Positions 1 to 9,728 of a stretch of 64,000 nt of DNA are shown piece after piece. A model generated the notes under the pieces. The model was not told where the DNA came from. It searched no databases and worked only from the letters and a program-made list of their open reading frames with translations. The stretch's first letter is position 1. Each line of letters begins with the position of its first letter. This stretch comes from Erythrobacter insulae (GTDB taxonomy: Bacteria > Pseudomonadota > Alphaproteobacteria > Sphingomonadales > Sphingomonadaceae). The translations under genes and the position numbers were made by a program. Location of the stretch: assembly GCF_007004095.1 (NCBI RefSeq), contig NZ_VHJK01000001.1, positions 1,926,501 through 1,990,500 of the forward strand, read 5' to 3'.

Positions 1-1405
<1,405 letters not shown>

Positions 1406-1458
1406 AGTGTGAAATGCCTTCTCATCCAGAGCCAGTGACTACGCCTTGCAAATCAATG

Positions 1459-1476
1459 TGTCAATCAAAGTGGACG
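1459..1476. promoter_or_regulatory. PpsR-like palindrome in the bchF/ppaA divergent promoter
   Basis: TGTCAATCAAAGTGGACG fits TGTC-N10-GACA with one mismatch in the last position. It sits in the 247-bp space between the divergent bchF and ppaA genes. The same GACG variant recurs at 4254-4271 and 16287-16304. PpsR/CrtJ is known to bind TGT-N12-ACA. Single site; function inferred. Confidence 0.45.
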
Positions 1477-1493
1477 TCGTGTTAGCTTGACAT

Positions 1494-1520
1494 AAAAAGA
1501 CCGGGTTATGCGGTCTTGTT
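1494..1520. other. Perfect 7-bp inverted repeat in the bchF/ppaA intergenic region
   Basis: Arms AAGACCG (1497-1503) and CGGTCTT (1511-1517) are separated by 7 nt. Read on the minus strand, the hairpin is followed by five T residues (1494-1498 are A on the plus strand), like a weak intrinsic terminator or leader hairpin. A TTGACA hexamer lies just upstream at 1487-1492 on the plus strand and could belong to the ppaA promoter. Role unknown. Confidence 0.35.
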
Positions 1521-1652
1521 TGCTCAATCAGGAAAAAACGCGTAGGACTTGAATCGTAGGTGTGAGGGGCTGAAATGGATTTGGCTGCACCGACAGCGAC
1601 GCAATCTGCGCCGACCCGGCACGCTGGACCGGGATGAAGGAAGGCTCGCAGA

Positions 1653-2561
1653 GTGGATACCCATCAAAAGCAAGCGAACGGCGTCACATCACCTGCGTGG
1701 CGCAAAGTGTTCGCCAATCCTTTAAGCCGTTTCACGTCCAAAAAGGGGGCGCCTGTCAAAGATAATGGCCCGCTTTCCGACGATTCAATCAACGCGATCA
1801 TCGAGGGGGATATCATCCCGCGACTTCTAATGGCGCACGCATTGGGCAAAACGCCTCTGACACAGCCTAAAGACTCCGAAATTGACCCTATTGATGCCAA
1901 GAATTTTGCAAAGCTGCCGATGCGGCTGGAGGCGTCCAATCTGCTTGAGGAGGTGGATAACTTTCTTGAGGCCGGAGTAAGCTTGGATGCAATTTACCTC
2001 GATTTGTTGGCGCCTGCTGCGCGCAAGCTGGGTGAGATGTGGGAAAACGATGAATGTGATTTTGTCGATGTGACCATGGGTCTGTGGCGGCTTCAGGAAG
2101 TGATGCGCGAAGTGGGTGTTCGATCACCCGCGCCAGTTGTAAAAGACTTTGAAAATCAACCACGTGCAATTTTTGCACCAATGCCGGGCGATCAGCACAG
2201 TTTTGGTGCGCAGATGATTGATGAAGTTTTCAGCCGTGCCGGTTGGGATAGCGAGGCGTTGGTGAAGCCCGAACGCCGTGATTTGCTCGACCGTTTGGCC
2301 CGGAAATCCTACGATTTGGTAGGATTGACGCTATCTCGCGATTGCCCTAGCGCCGCCGTATCGAAGCTGATTGTTGCCATGCGAAGTATGTCTGCCAATC
2401 CGAATATTTCGATTTTAGTAGGGGGTCGTTCAGTCAATGACGATCCTTCAATTGTTGCGAAAGTAGGAGCCGATGGGACCGGCGCCGATGCTCGCGCTGC
2501 GTTGGAAGAGGCCGAGAGATTGGTCGGTTCCGCAGCTGTGCGTGCGCAATCCAGGCGTTAA
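1653..2561 (+). CDS. ppaA: PpaA/AerR, cobalamin-binding photosynthesis regulator
   Basis: A 302-residue protein with the PpaA/AerR layout. A poorly conserved N-terminus precedes a helical cap (about 88-155, including LLAPAARKLGEMWENDECDF) and a B12-binding-like fold (about 170-295) with DQHSFG, whose His at about 182 matches the cobalt-ligand His of the family. The C-terminal part contains VGLTLSRDC and SILVGGRSV. AerR/PpaA proteins modulate PpsR/CrtJ in a light- and B12-dependent way. The GTG start at 1653 is preceded by GAAGGAAGG. ppsR follows 14 bp downstream in the same direction, the usual regulator pair. Confidence 0.93.
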   Translation: MDTHQKQANGVTSPAWRKVFANPLSRFTSKKGAPVKDNGPLSDDSINAIIEGDIIPRLLMAHALGKTPLTQPKDSEIDPIDAKNFAKLPMRLEASNLLEEVDNFLEAGVSLDAIYLDLLAPAARKLGEMWENDECDFVDVTMGLWRLQEVMREVGVRSPAPVVKDFENQPRAIFAPMPGDQHSFGAQMIDEVFSRAGWDSEALVKPERRDLLDRLARKSYDLVGLTLSRDCPSAAVSKLIVAMRSMSANPNISILVGGRSVNDDPSIVAKVGADGTGADARAALEEAERLVGSAAVRAQSRR

Positions 2562-2575
2562 CTCAGGACCCGAAA

Positions 2576-3997
2576 ATGCTCACACGTAAGCATAGTATTG
2601 AAGGCAAGCATCAGTTCGGCAAAGCTGCCGACTTGTTTGGCACGCTGGACGCCGACGCCGCTATGAAACTTGCGATGGTGGCGGGTGATGTCACCTTGGT
2701 GCTTGATGATGCAGGCACCATTCTCGATGCGGCGTTTGACCCCAATGAATTCCCTGAATTTGCCAACTGGACCGGTGAAAACTGGATCGAGACTGTTACC
2801 GATGAAAGCCGCCCGAAAATCATGGAGATGCTGGCTGCGGCGCGCCGCGGTGAGGTGCAGCATTGGCGTCAGGTAAACCACCCGTCACGCCACGGCGATG
2901 TGCCTATTCGCTATTCGGTGCTGACGGTAAATAACGGTGAGCACAGGATCGCGTTCGGCCGTGATTTGCGCGACGCAGGCAAGCTGCAGCAAAGATTGCT
3001 TCAGGTGCAACAATCGCTTGAGCGTGATTACCTGCAAATGCGCCAGTTGGAGGCGCGCTATCGCATGTTGTTCGACCGTTCTTCCGAAGCGGTGGCGGTG
3101 CTTGAGGCGCAGACTTTGCGGATTCGCGAGGCGAACCCCGCCGCGCATTCCATGCTGGGTGTCAAGGCGGGCGGTCTAGCGGGTAAAAAATTCCCGAGCC
3201 TGATCGAAAAGGAATCGCGTGATGCGCTTCAGGCGATGGCTGGCGCGGCCATAGCGTCCGACGCTGTAACCCCTGTTGAAATCACCGTTTCCAAAGGGGC
3301 ACGGAAAGTCTCCCTTTCGATCAACGGTTTCTCGCAGGATCGCGGGCAGTTCCTGCTGCTTCGCATGTCGCCTGTGGGGGCCGACAAAAGCAATGATGCA
3401 TCGCCGCTGTTCGATCTGGTCGATCACATGCCGGATGCGTTTGTTATGGCCAACGCCAATCTTGAAATTGTCAGCGCAAATCAATCCTTTGTTGAATTGG
3501 TGCAGGCGGCCAGCCTTGATCAATTGCGCGGTCGGCAATTGTCCGAAACCCTTGGGCGTCCGGGCATCGATCTGGACTTGATCGAGGGGCAGATTGACCA
3601 GCACGGCGCCGCGCGCAATGTCAGCACGGTGCTGCGTTCGGGCAATGAAATGGAAGGCGAGCCGGTTGAATTGTCGGCGGTGCGCAGCAGCGGAGAGGAT
3701 CCACTCTACGCGTTCGTTATTCGTCCGATCGGCCGCCGTCTGCGCGATTTGCCGCCGGGCTCACAGGACCTGCCGCGGTCTGTTGAACAGCTCACCGATC
3801 TGGTGGGCCGTATGTCATTGAAAGATATCGTGCGGGAATCGACCGATCTGATTGAGCGGCTGTGTATCGAAGCCGCGCTTGCTTACACATCTGACAACCG
3901 TGCATCGGCCGCTGAAATCCTCGGTCTTTCGCGCCAGAGTCTTTATTCCAAACTTCACCGTTACGGGCTTGGCAATTTGCCCAACGAAACGGAGTAA
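2576..3997 (+). CDS. ppsR: PpsR/CrtJ, photosynthesis gene repressor
   Basis: A 473-residue transcription factor. It has an N-terminal PAS-like region (about 35-130), a coiled Q-linker (about 138-160, LQQRLLQVQQSLERDYLQMR), PAS1 (about 160-270) and PAS2 (about 280-390). A Fis-type helix-turn-helix lies at the C-terminus (RASAAEILGLSRQSLYSKL, about 443-462). It represses bch, crt and puf genes under oxygen through TGT-N12-ACA sites, several of which are visible in this window. The only cysteine is at about 430, just before the HTH, matching the conserved DNA-binding-domain Cys. The second redox Cys described in Rhodobacter PpsR/CrtJ is absent. It forms an operon with ppaA. Confidence 0.95.
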   Translation: MLTRKHSIEGKHQFGKAADLFGTLDADAAMKLAMVAGDVTLVLDDAGTILDAAFDPNEFPEFANWTGENWIETVTDESRPKIMEMLAAARRGEVQHWRQVNHPSRHGDVPIRYSVLTVNNGEHRIAFGRDLRDAGKLQQRLLQVQQSLERDYLQMRQLEARYRMLFDRSSEAVAVLEAQTLRIREANPAAHSMLGVKAGGLAGKKFPSLIEKESRDALQAMAGAAIASDAVTPVEITVSKGARKVSLSINGFSQDRGQFLLLRMSPVGADKSNDASPLFDLVDHMPDAFVMANANLEIVSANQSFVELVQAASLDQLRGRQLSETLGRPGIDLDLIEGQIDQHGAARNVSTVLRSGNEMEGEPVELSAVRSSGEDPLYAFVIRPIGRRLRDLPPGSQDLPRSVEQLTDLVGRMSLKDIVRESTDLIERLCIEAALAYTSDNRASAAEILGLSRQSLYSKLHRYGLGNLPNETE

Positions 3998-4001
3998 ACG
4001 T

Positions 4002-4043
4002 CCGGTTTGAACGCCCGGTTTGTGCGCCGGTTTGTGCACCGGC
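4002..4043. repeat. Three short tandem CCGGTTTG repeats with a hairpin after ppsR
   Basis: CCGGTTTG occurs at 4002-4009, 4015-4022 and 4027-4034 (13- and 12-bp spacing). The last copy is part of a perfect hairpin, GCCGGT (4026-4031) / ACCGGC (4038-4043). It could end the ppaA-ppsR transcript, but there is no T-tract. Apart from the sites listed separately, I see nothing else in the 303-bp ppsR-bchG gap. Confidence 0.4.
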
Positions 4044-4153
4044 AAATACCGCTTGAGTGCGTGTTTGAAGAGCCCCCAAAGGGCACATACCAGCCTACAA
4101 TCAGGCTCCAAATCACCTCAAAAGCACCGATTCGCGGGATCGATTTGCCGGTT

Positions 4154-4171
4154 TTTCCAAACATTTGGACA
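4154..4171. promoter_or_regulatory. PpsR-like palindrome upstream of bchG (distal)
   Basis: TTTCCAAACATTTGGACA differs from TGTC-N10-GACA at one base. It resembles the perfect site at 17438-17455, sharing the CCAAA/TTTGG flanks. It lies 130-147 bp upstream of bchG. Confidence 0.55.
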
Positions 4172-4253
4172 CTTGTTTGTCTCTCCAAGGTGTCACGACG
4201 AGGCCGAAAAAACCTGAAATAGCCTTCAAAAATGGGTGCTGGCCTTACAATAG

Positions 4254-4271
4254 TGTCAAAATAATTTGACG
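4254..4271. promoter_or_regulatory. PpsR-like palindrome upstream of bchG (proximal)
   Basis: TGTCAAAATAATTTGACG fits TGTC-N10-GACA with one mismatch and lies 30-47 bp upstream of the bchG start, a position suited to blocking a promoter. It is exactly 100 bp from the distal site. Confidence 0.55.
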
Positions 4272-4300
4272 CCTATGATTGTCAGGCATAGCTTGCCTTC

Positions 4301-5203
4301 ATGGAACGCTCCGCGCTTACGACTGAATCTGTGCCCATTCCGGCGCTGCGCGACGTTGTCCAGCTCATCCGCCCGATTACATGGTTTCCGCCAATGTGGG
4401 CGTTTATGTGCGGCGCGGTTTCTTCTGGCGTCGGTCTGGAGGGCCGCTGGCTTTTCGTTCTCGGCGGGATTTTGCTCGCCGGACCATTGGTTTGCGGGAC
4501 AAGTCAGGCGGTGAATGACTGGTTTGATCGGCATGTCGATGCAATCAATGAACCCGATCGCCCGATACCCTCTGGCCGCATAGGCGGCAAATGGGGGCTT
4601 TACATCGCATTGATCGGCACTCTGTTATCGGCGGCGGTCGCGTTCGCTTTGGGAATGTGGGTCTTTGTTGCCGGGCTGGTCGGACTGGCTCTTGCCTGGG
4701 GTTACAGCGCCCCGCCTTTCCGTTTCAAGACGAGCGGGTGGACCGGGCCCGCAGTAGTCGGTTTCACCTATGAAGGTTTAAGCTGGTTCACCGGCGCGGC
4801 GGTTATGCTGGGAAGTTTGCCAGCCGCAGACGTTCTGATGGTTATCGTGCTTTATAGTATCGGCGCGCACGGGATCATGACGCTGAATGATTTCAAAGCG
4901 GTAGAGGGCGACCGCGAGACGGGTCTGAAATCGCTGCCTGTGACAATGGGCGTAACCGGGGCGGCTCGATACGCCTGCGCCATCATGGCCGTTTCACAAA
5001 TCGCAGTGGTCGCATTGCTGGCCATGTGGGAATACACCGCTTCTGCTTTGCTGGTTGCCGGGGTGCTATGCGCACAGCTGGCCGCGATGCCGAAATTGCT
5101 GCGTGATCCGAAACAATATGCCCCGTGGTATAACGGCGTGGGTGTAACTCTGTTTGTCCTCGGAATGCTTGCTGCCGCGCTGGGCTTGGGCGGTTACATC
5201 TGA
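4301..5203 (+). CDS. bchG: BchG, bacteriochlorophyll a synthase
   Basis: A 300-residue UbiA-family polyprenyl transferase with about eight to nine hydrophobic segments. The two Asp-rich motifs are NDWFDRHVDAINEPDRP (about 72-88) and LNDFKAVEGDRE (about 192-203), which bind the prenyl diphosphate through Mg2+. BchG esterifies bacteriochlorophyllide a with geranylgeranyl or phytyl diphosphate in the membrane. It is the first gene of the bchG-bch2-bchP-tspO-orf operon; its TGATG junction overlaps the next start by one base. Confidence 0.96.
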   Translation: MERSALTTESVPIPALRDVVQLIRPITWFPPMWAFMCGAVSSGVGLEGRWLFVLGGILLAGPLVCGTSQAVNDWFDRHVDAINEPDRPIPSGRIGGKWGLYIALIGTLLSAAVAFALGMWVFVAGLVGLALAWGYSAPPFRFKTSGWTGPAVVGFTYEGLSWFTGAAVMLGSLPAADVLMVIVLYSIGAHGIMTLNDFKAVEGDRETGLKSLPVTMGVTGAARYACAIMAVSQIAVVALLAMWEYTASALLVAGVLCAQLAAMPKLLRDPKQYAPWYNGVGVTLFVLGMLAAALGLGGYI

Positions 5204-6585
5204 TGCTGCATCAGGGATCACAACCACCGGCAACTGTATCAACTGGCCTTGGCTGGTTTTCGATTATCCGCATCGGGCTAGTTCAGGCCTCGATTGGCGC
5301 GCTCGTTATGTTGGCGACGACAGTGCTCAACCGGCTGATGGTGGTTGAATTTACCATGGCCGCCGCCATTCCGGCTGGCCTGGTTGCTTGGCATTATGCC
5401 GTGCAGCTCGCCCGTCCATTGTTCGGGCATGGCTCCGATCAAGGGCGCCGTCGCACACCATGGATACTTGGCGGTATCATCTTGCTGGCAGGATCAGCGC
5501 TGCTCGCCACGCGTGCAACCCTGATGATGGAAGTAAGTCCGCAAGGCGGCTTTGCTCTTGCTGTAATCGCATACACTTTCATCGGGTTTGGGGTTGGAGC
5601 GGCGGGCACATCGGCGCTGGCTTTGCTCGCATCCGGCGTTGCGCCGCAGCGCCGCGCTGCTGCAGCCGCGACAACATGGATTATGATGGTCGCCGGTATA
5701 GTTGTCTCTGCCATAACAGTGGGGGAACTGTTAAAACCGTATTCTCCCGAACGTTTGATGATCGTCGCAAGCGGGCTAGCTGCGGTTACAATCCTGATTA
5801 CGGCGATTTCTGTTATCCGGCTTGAGCGCAGCGAAACCGCCAACCTGTTCGCCGAAACCGCCAAAGATGCGCCAGTGCCCAATTTCAGAGAGGCCCTGCG
5901 CGAGATGTGGGAAGAGCGGGCCGCGCGCCGGTTCACAATCTACATTTTCGTATCGATGATCGCGTTCAGCATGCAGGATCTCATTCTTGAACCCTTTGCG
6001 GGCCTCGTATTTGGCATGGATCCAGGCGATTCAACCCAGCTCGGCGGTCAGCATCAAGGCGGAATCCTGATTGGTATGATCATCGCGGGAATCGGCGGCA
6101 GCGCATTTGCGGGCCGCCTGCCGAGCGATCTGCGTGTCTGGGTGGTCACTGGCTGCGTTGGTTCGGCTGCGTCGCTCGCTTGTCTGGCAATGGCATCGAT
6201 CCACGGCCCCGGTTGGCCGATTGCGATCAACGTGTTCGTTTTAGGCTTCAGCAACGGCATTTTTGCGGTCGCTTCGATCGGAGCGATGATGGGGCTCGCC
6301 GGAGCAGGCGAGAAAACGCGCGAAGGCGTGCGAATGGGCGTGTGGGGCGCAAGTCAGGCAATCGCTTTTGGACTAGGCGGATTGATCGGCGCAATCGGCG
6401 TGGATCAAGCGCGCGCGGCATTGGCTAGCGATGGCAGCGCATTCCAACTGATATTCGCAATCGAAGCCGGGCTGTTTGTGCTCGCGGCAATACTCGCGGT
6501 GCGCGCAACCAGCGCCAGCGCGCAAACCAATCAGAATAATGGGACGAGCCTGAAACAAACAGGCAAGAAAGAGGTGTTCGCATGA
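5203..6585 (+). CDS. Bch2/PucC-LhaA family BCD transporter-like assembly factor
   Basis: A 460-residue, 12-segment membrane protein of the bacteriochlorophyll delivery (BCD) branch of the MFS. The signature RPLFGHGSDQGRRRTPWI (about 69-86) is characteristic, as are the IAYTFIGFGVGAAGTSALAL segment and RMGVWGASQAIAFG near the end. Family members PucC and LhaA help assemble light-harvesting complexes. The copy lying between bchG and bchP is usually called bch2 or orf428. It overlaps bchG by 1 base and bchP by 4. Assignment to the family is firm; its exact job at this position is inferred. Confidence 0.9.
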   Translation: MLHQGSQPPATVSTGLGWFSIIRIGLVQASIGALVMLATTVLNRLMVVEFTMAAAIPAGLVAWHYAVQLARPLFGHGSDQGRRRTPWILGGIILLAGSALLATRATLMMEVSPQGGFALAVIAYTFIGFGVGAAGTSALALLASGVAPQRRAAAAATTWIMMVAGIVVSAITVGELLKPYSPERLMIVASGLAAVTILITAISVIRLERSETANLFAETAKDAPVPNFREALREMWEERAARRFTIYIFVSMIAFSMQDLILEPFAGLVFGMDPGDSTQLGGQHQGGILIGMIIAGIGGSAFAGRLPSDLRVWVVTGCVGSAASLACLAMASIHGPGWPIAINVFVLGFSNGIFAVASIGAMMGLAGAGEKTREGVRMGVWGASQAIAFGLGGLIGAIGVDQARAALASDGSAFQLIFAIEAGLFVLAAILAVRATSASAQTNQNNGTSLKQTGKKEVFA

Positions 6586-7781
6586 GCGAGAAAATTTATG
6601 ACGCAGTCGTCGTTGGAGGAGGCCCTTGCGGTGCCACCACAGCCAACGATCTGGCCCTTGCCGGACATTCGGTGCTGTTGATTGAGCGCGGCGGACGGAT
6701 CAAACCTTGCGGCGGGGCGGTGCCACCGCGAATGCTCGAAGATTTTGACATTCCCCACAGCCTGCTCGTCGCCAAAGCGCGGTGCGCCCGGATGATCGCG
6801 CCTTCGGGCCGGTCGGTTGATATGCCGGTGGGCGAAATCGGCTATGTCGGCATGGTCAATCGCGACGAATTTGATGAATGGCTGCGCGAAAGAGCGCGTA
6901 TGTCGGGCGCAGAACGTCTTTGCGCTGTCTTTGAAAAGGTCGAGCGTGACGAACACGCACATCCGCAGGTGACATTCCGCAGGAAACGCGGCGGCGAAAT
7001 TGAAAGCGTGCGTGCACGCTGCATCATTGGCGCAGACGGAGCGCGGTCCTCGGTTGCGAAACAATGCCTGCCCGGCGCGGAACGCGTGCCTTGCGTTTTC
7101 GCGTATCATGAAATCATCAAAGCGCCCGATAATGACGATCTCGAAGCGTTCGATCCCGATCGCTGCGATGTGTTTTATCAAGGCAAATTGTCGCCCGATT
7201 TTTACGCGTGGGTCTTCCCGCATGGCGACACCGCCAGCATTGGTGTCGGCAGCGCGAACAAAGGTTTTTCCTTGCGCGGCGCTGTTTCGCAAATGCGCAG
7301 CGAGCTTGATCTGACCCGCTGCGAAACCGTTCGCCGCGAAGGCGCACCTATTCCGCTGAAACCGCTTAAAAAGTGGGACAATGGCAAGGATGTGATTGTT
7401 GCCGGCGATGCGGCTGGCATCGTTGCGCCAGCATCGGGTGAAGGCATTTATTACGCGATGGTCGGCGGCCGCGTTGTCGCCGATGCAGCCAGTGAATTCC
7501 TGAAGACGGGCGAAGCCAAAGCGCTCAAGCTTGCTCGCAAGCGGTTTATGAAAGAGCACGGCCGCGTGTTCTGGATCCTCGGCATGATGCAATATTTCTG
7601 GTATTCATCAGACAAACGGCGCGAACGATTTGTGACCATGTGCGATGACAAGGATGTGCAGCAGCTCACCTGGCAAGCGTATATGAACAAGAAGCTCGTC
7701 CGCAAAAAGCCGCTGGCGCATATCAAAATCTTCTTGAAAGATTGCGCGCATCTATTGGGTATGCGGGCCGCAACGCGCTAA
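6582..7781 (+). CDS. bchP: BchP, geranylgeranyl (bacterio)chlorophyll reductase
   Basis: A 399-residue FAD/NADPH-dependent reductase with the N-terminal dinucleotide motif VVVGGGPCGATTANDLA (about 8-24), the PCGGAVPPRML motif (about 46-56) and the second FAD motif VIVAGDAAGIVAPASGEGIY (about 271-290). It saturates the geranylgeranyl tail to phytyl on bacteriochlorophyll. It overlaps bch2 by ATGA and precedes tspO by 10 bp, consistent with one transcript. Confidence 0.96.
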   Translation: MSEKIYDAVVVGGGPCGATTANDLALAGHSVLLIERGGRIKPCGGAVPPRMLEDFDIPHSLLVAKARCARMIAPSGRSVDMPVGEIGYVGMVNRDEFDEWLRERARMSGAERLCAVFEKVERDEHAHPQVTFRRKRGGEIESVRARCIIGADGARSSVAKQCLPGAERVPCVFAYHEIIKAPDNDDLEAFDPDRCDVFYQGKLSPDFYAWVFPHGDTASIGVGSANKGFSLRGAVSQMRSELDLTRCETVRREGAPIPLKPLKKWDNGKDVIVAGDAAGIVAPASGEGIYYAMVGGRVVADAASEFLKTGEAKALKLARKRFMKEHGRVFWILGMMQYFWYSSDKRRERFVTMCDDKDVQQLTWQAYMNKKLVRKKPLAHIKIFLKDCAHLLGMRAATR

Positions 7782-7791
7782 GCTATCTCGC

Positions 7792-8274
7792 ATGAGAGCA
7801 ACCCTGATCATTCCGGTCACTGTGGCGACAATCGCCGCGCTTGTTGTCGCGGCGCTTGGCGCGACGATTACCGACCTTGGCCCTTGGTATCAAAGTCTTC
7901 AGAAACCGGATTGGAACCCGCCGGATGCGGTGTTCCCGATGGTCTGGACGCTTATCTACGCGCTTATCTGGGTTTCCGGCATCTCCGCGTGGCGCGCTGC
8001 GCCGAATAGCGAGAGCGGGCAGTGGGTTATCAGCCTCTTTGCTTTGAACGGATTTCTCAACATCACGTGGAGCCTGATTTTTTTCCGGCTCCAGCGACCC
8101 GATTGGGCGATGGTAGAACTTGTCTTGCTGTGGCTCTCGATTGTTCTTCTTATCATCTATTGCGGACGCCATTCGCGTCTATCCAGCGTGCTGCTGGTGC
8201 CGTATTTGATCTGGGTCACGATTGCAGGCGCTCTGAATTGGGCCATCCTGCAGCTTAACGGTCCGTTTGGCTGA
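7792..8274 (+). CDS. tspO: TspO/MBR family tryptophan-rich sensory protein
   Basis: A 160-residue, five-helix membrane protein with the TspO hallmarks WYQSLQKPDWNPP (about 32-44), WTLIYALIWVSG and LNGFLNITWSLIFF (about 85-98), plus the C-terminal LIWVTIAGALNWAILQLN. TspO in Rhodobacter is an outer-membrane porphyrin-binding protein that down-regulates photopigment genes in response to oxygen. Its place directly behind bchP supports a tetrapyrrole-linked role here. Confidence 0.92.
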   Translation: MRATLIIPVTVATIAALVVAALGATITDLGPWYQSLQKPDWNPPDAVFPMVWTLIYALIWVSGISAWRAAPNSESGQWVISLFALNGFLNITWSLIFFRLQRPDWAMVELVLLWLSIVLLIIYCGRHSRLSSVLLVPYLIWVTIAGALNWAILQLNGPFG

Positions 8275-8282
8275 TTGCCCGC

Positions 8283-8537
8283 GTGAGCTGGTTCTTTCAA
8301 TCCGGCCACGCCGCTGATCTTATTTTGATTGTGCTTGGCCTTGAGGCTGTGTGGCTAAAGCTGCGCGGTTGGAGCTGGAGCGCGATCGCCGGATTGCTTG
8401 GCCCGGCGGCGTTTATTGTCCTGGGCCTGCGTGCGGCGTTGATCGGGGCGGCTTGGTACTGGGTGGCGGTTCCGCTGGCATTGTCGCTGCCGCTGCATCT
8501 GTTTGATCTGAAGGGCCGGTTGAACACTCGCAGATGA
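8283..8537 (+). CDS. Small predicted membrane protein downstream of tspO
   Basis: An 84-residue protein with three hydrophobic stretches (about 10-25, 34-55, 58-75) and a basic C-terminus (LFDLKGRLNTRR). The start is GTG at 8283, 8 bp after the tspO stop, so it is the last gene of the bchG operon. I do not recognise the family. No motif suggests a function; linkage to tspO and bchP is the only clue. A bidirectional terminator follows at 8679-8714. Confidence 0.75.
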   Translation: MSWFFQSGHAADLILIVLGLEAVWLKLRGWSWSAIAGLLGPAAFIVLGLRAALIGAAWYWVAVPLALSLPLHLFDLKGRLNTRR

Positions 8538-8678
8538 TCAATCGCTTGCGATGTAATCGTTAAGGCGATGCTGTGGCTTTTGGAATTACCCGATCCGCTG
8601 CTGCCGATCCGCTAATGCCTCACCGCTGACGCCTCGTTCTACCGGCATCAATCCAAAGATCCCGTTGATCCGGCCACG

Positions 8679-8714
8679 AAAAAGCCCGGCGTCGCAGTGC
8701 GAGGCCGGGCTTTT
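8679..8714. terminator. Bidirectional intrinsic terminator between the bchG and puf operons
   Basis: Arms AAAAGCCCGGC (8680-8690) and GCCGGGCTTTT (8704-8714) form a perfect 11-bp stem with a 13-nt loop and T-runs on both strands. It serves the rightward bchG...orf operon and the leftward puf operon, which converge here. The flanking 8538-8678 stretch holds nothing else I can recognise. Confidence 0.9.
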
Positions 8715-8741
8715 CAGTTGCCCTTGGGCAATATGCCGACG

Positions 8742-8779
8742 GGGTAGAGCGCGTTGCCGTATCCGGCTGCGCTCTACCC
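8742..8779 (-). other. Stable hairpin immediately after the pufM stop
   Basis: Perfect 11-bp arms GGGTAGAGCGC (8742-8752) and GCGCTCTACCC (8769-8779) with a 16-nt loop and no T-tract. It lies 12 bp past the pufM stop and ahead of the terminator, a typical place for a 3'-end protecting structure on puf mRNA. That role is inferred. Confidence 0.6.
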
Positions 8780-8790
8780 TCGTGGGCGCA

Positions 8791-9714
8791 TTATTTCGGA
8801 GCGTAGTAATGCTCCTGCGCCCAGACATACCAGTTATCAACCACGGTGCCAGTCAGCAGGATACCGATACCGCCAGTGAAGGTGGTGAGCACTGCGAACC
8901 ACCAGGCCCAGCGGTGGATGGATTCCATTGTGGCGTTAAAGCCCATGGTCCAGCGCCAGAACAGGCCGGCACGTTCAGAAGCGGTGCCGCGGTCTGTGAT
9001 TTGCTCGATCTCACGTTCACCGCCGTAACGGCCAACCGCAAGGATCGTTGCCCCGTGCATCGCGAACAGCACGGCAGAGCCGTACAGGAACACGATCGAA
9101 AGCGCGTGGAACGGATTGTAGAACAGATTGCCATGGATCAGCGAGAAGTTGTTGGTCCAATCAAGGTGCGAGAACACACCGTATGGGACCGCTTCTGCCC
9201 AGCTGCCAAGCAGGAGTGGACGGATAAAGCCCAGCACCAGGAACAGCCAGATGGCGCTCGCAAAGGCCCAAGGGATATGCATCCCCATGCCCAGCGCTTT
9301 GGCGCGCATATATGTGCGGGCCCACCATGAAAGAACGGCAATCGAAAGGAACGCACCGGTCAGGATAAACCATCCGCCCTCGTTCAAAGGCACGAACGGG
9401 CTAAAGCCGTATTCCGGACCCGGAGGATCAAGCGAAAGCCAGAACAGCTCGCGCATGAAAGTCTGCGGGCTCCAACCGGCCTGCGCCCAGAAGTTGAGCC
9501 CGATGATCATGATCGCAGCAGCGCCAAAGGCGAGTGAGATCATGCCGAGCCAACCGAGGTAAATCGGGCCAAGCTGAGCCTGACCGAATTTGCCCATCCA
9601 GTAGCTGTAACCGGTCGCGTTGATGCGTGGTTCACTGCCATCCAGGTGTGGGACGCCCATTTCGGGCGCCGCTTTCACCTGGATCTGAGTGAAGATGTTT
9701 TGATAGGTAGCCAT
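8791..9714 (-). CDS. pufM: PufM, reaction centre M subunit
   Basis: A 307-residue reaction centre protein with five membrane helices. Recognisable stretches are [18 protein letters not shown] near the N-terminus, [20 protein letters not shown] (His ligand region for bacteriochlorophyll and Fe) and [20 protein letters not shown] (Fe/quinone region). It pairs with PufL to bind the special pair, bacteriopheophytins, quinones and non-haem Fe. It ends the puf operon; the next thing downstream is a hairpin and terminator, so there is no pufC cytochrome gene. Confidence 0.97.
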   Translation of the reverse strand: MATYQNIFTQIQVKAAPEMGVPHLDGSEPRINATGYSYWMGKFGQAQLGPIYLGWLGMISLAFGAAAIMIIGLNFWAQAGWSPQTFMRELFWLSLDPPGPEYGFSPFVPLNEGGWFILTGAFLSIAVLSWWARTYMRAKALGMGMHIPWAFASAIWLFLVLGFIRPLLLGSWAEAVPYGVFSHLDWTNNFSLIHGNLFYNPFHALSIVFLYGSAVLFAMHGATILAVGRYGGEREIEQITDRGTASERAGLFWRWTMGFNATMESIHRWAWWFAVLTTFTGGIGILLTGTVVDNWYVWAQEHYYAPK

Positions 9715-9728
9715 AATTCAGCTTCTCC

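Noticed and set aside
1444..1470. FNR/FnrL-type TTGAT-N4-ATCAA box upstream of bchF
   Set aside because: ATCAA half-sites occur but never at the right spacing with a TTGAT partner.
4002..4043. Three CCGGTTTG repeats as a CRISPR-like array
   Set aside because: Units of 12-13 bp without spacers or cas genes; it is a small tandem repeat with a hairpin.
6531..7592. 353-codon leftward frame opposite bchP
   Set aside because: High-G+C antisense shadow; bchP on the other strand has both FAD motifs.
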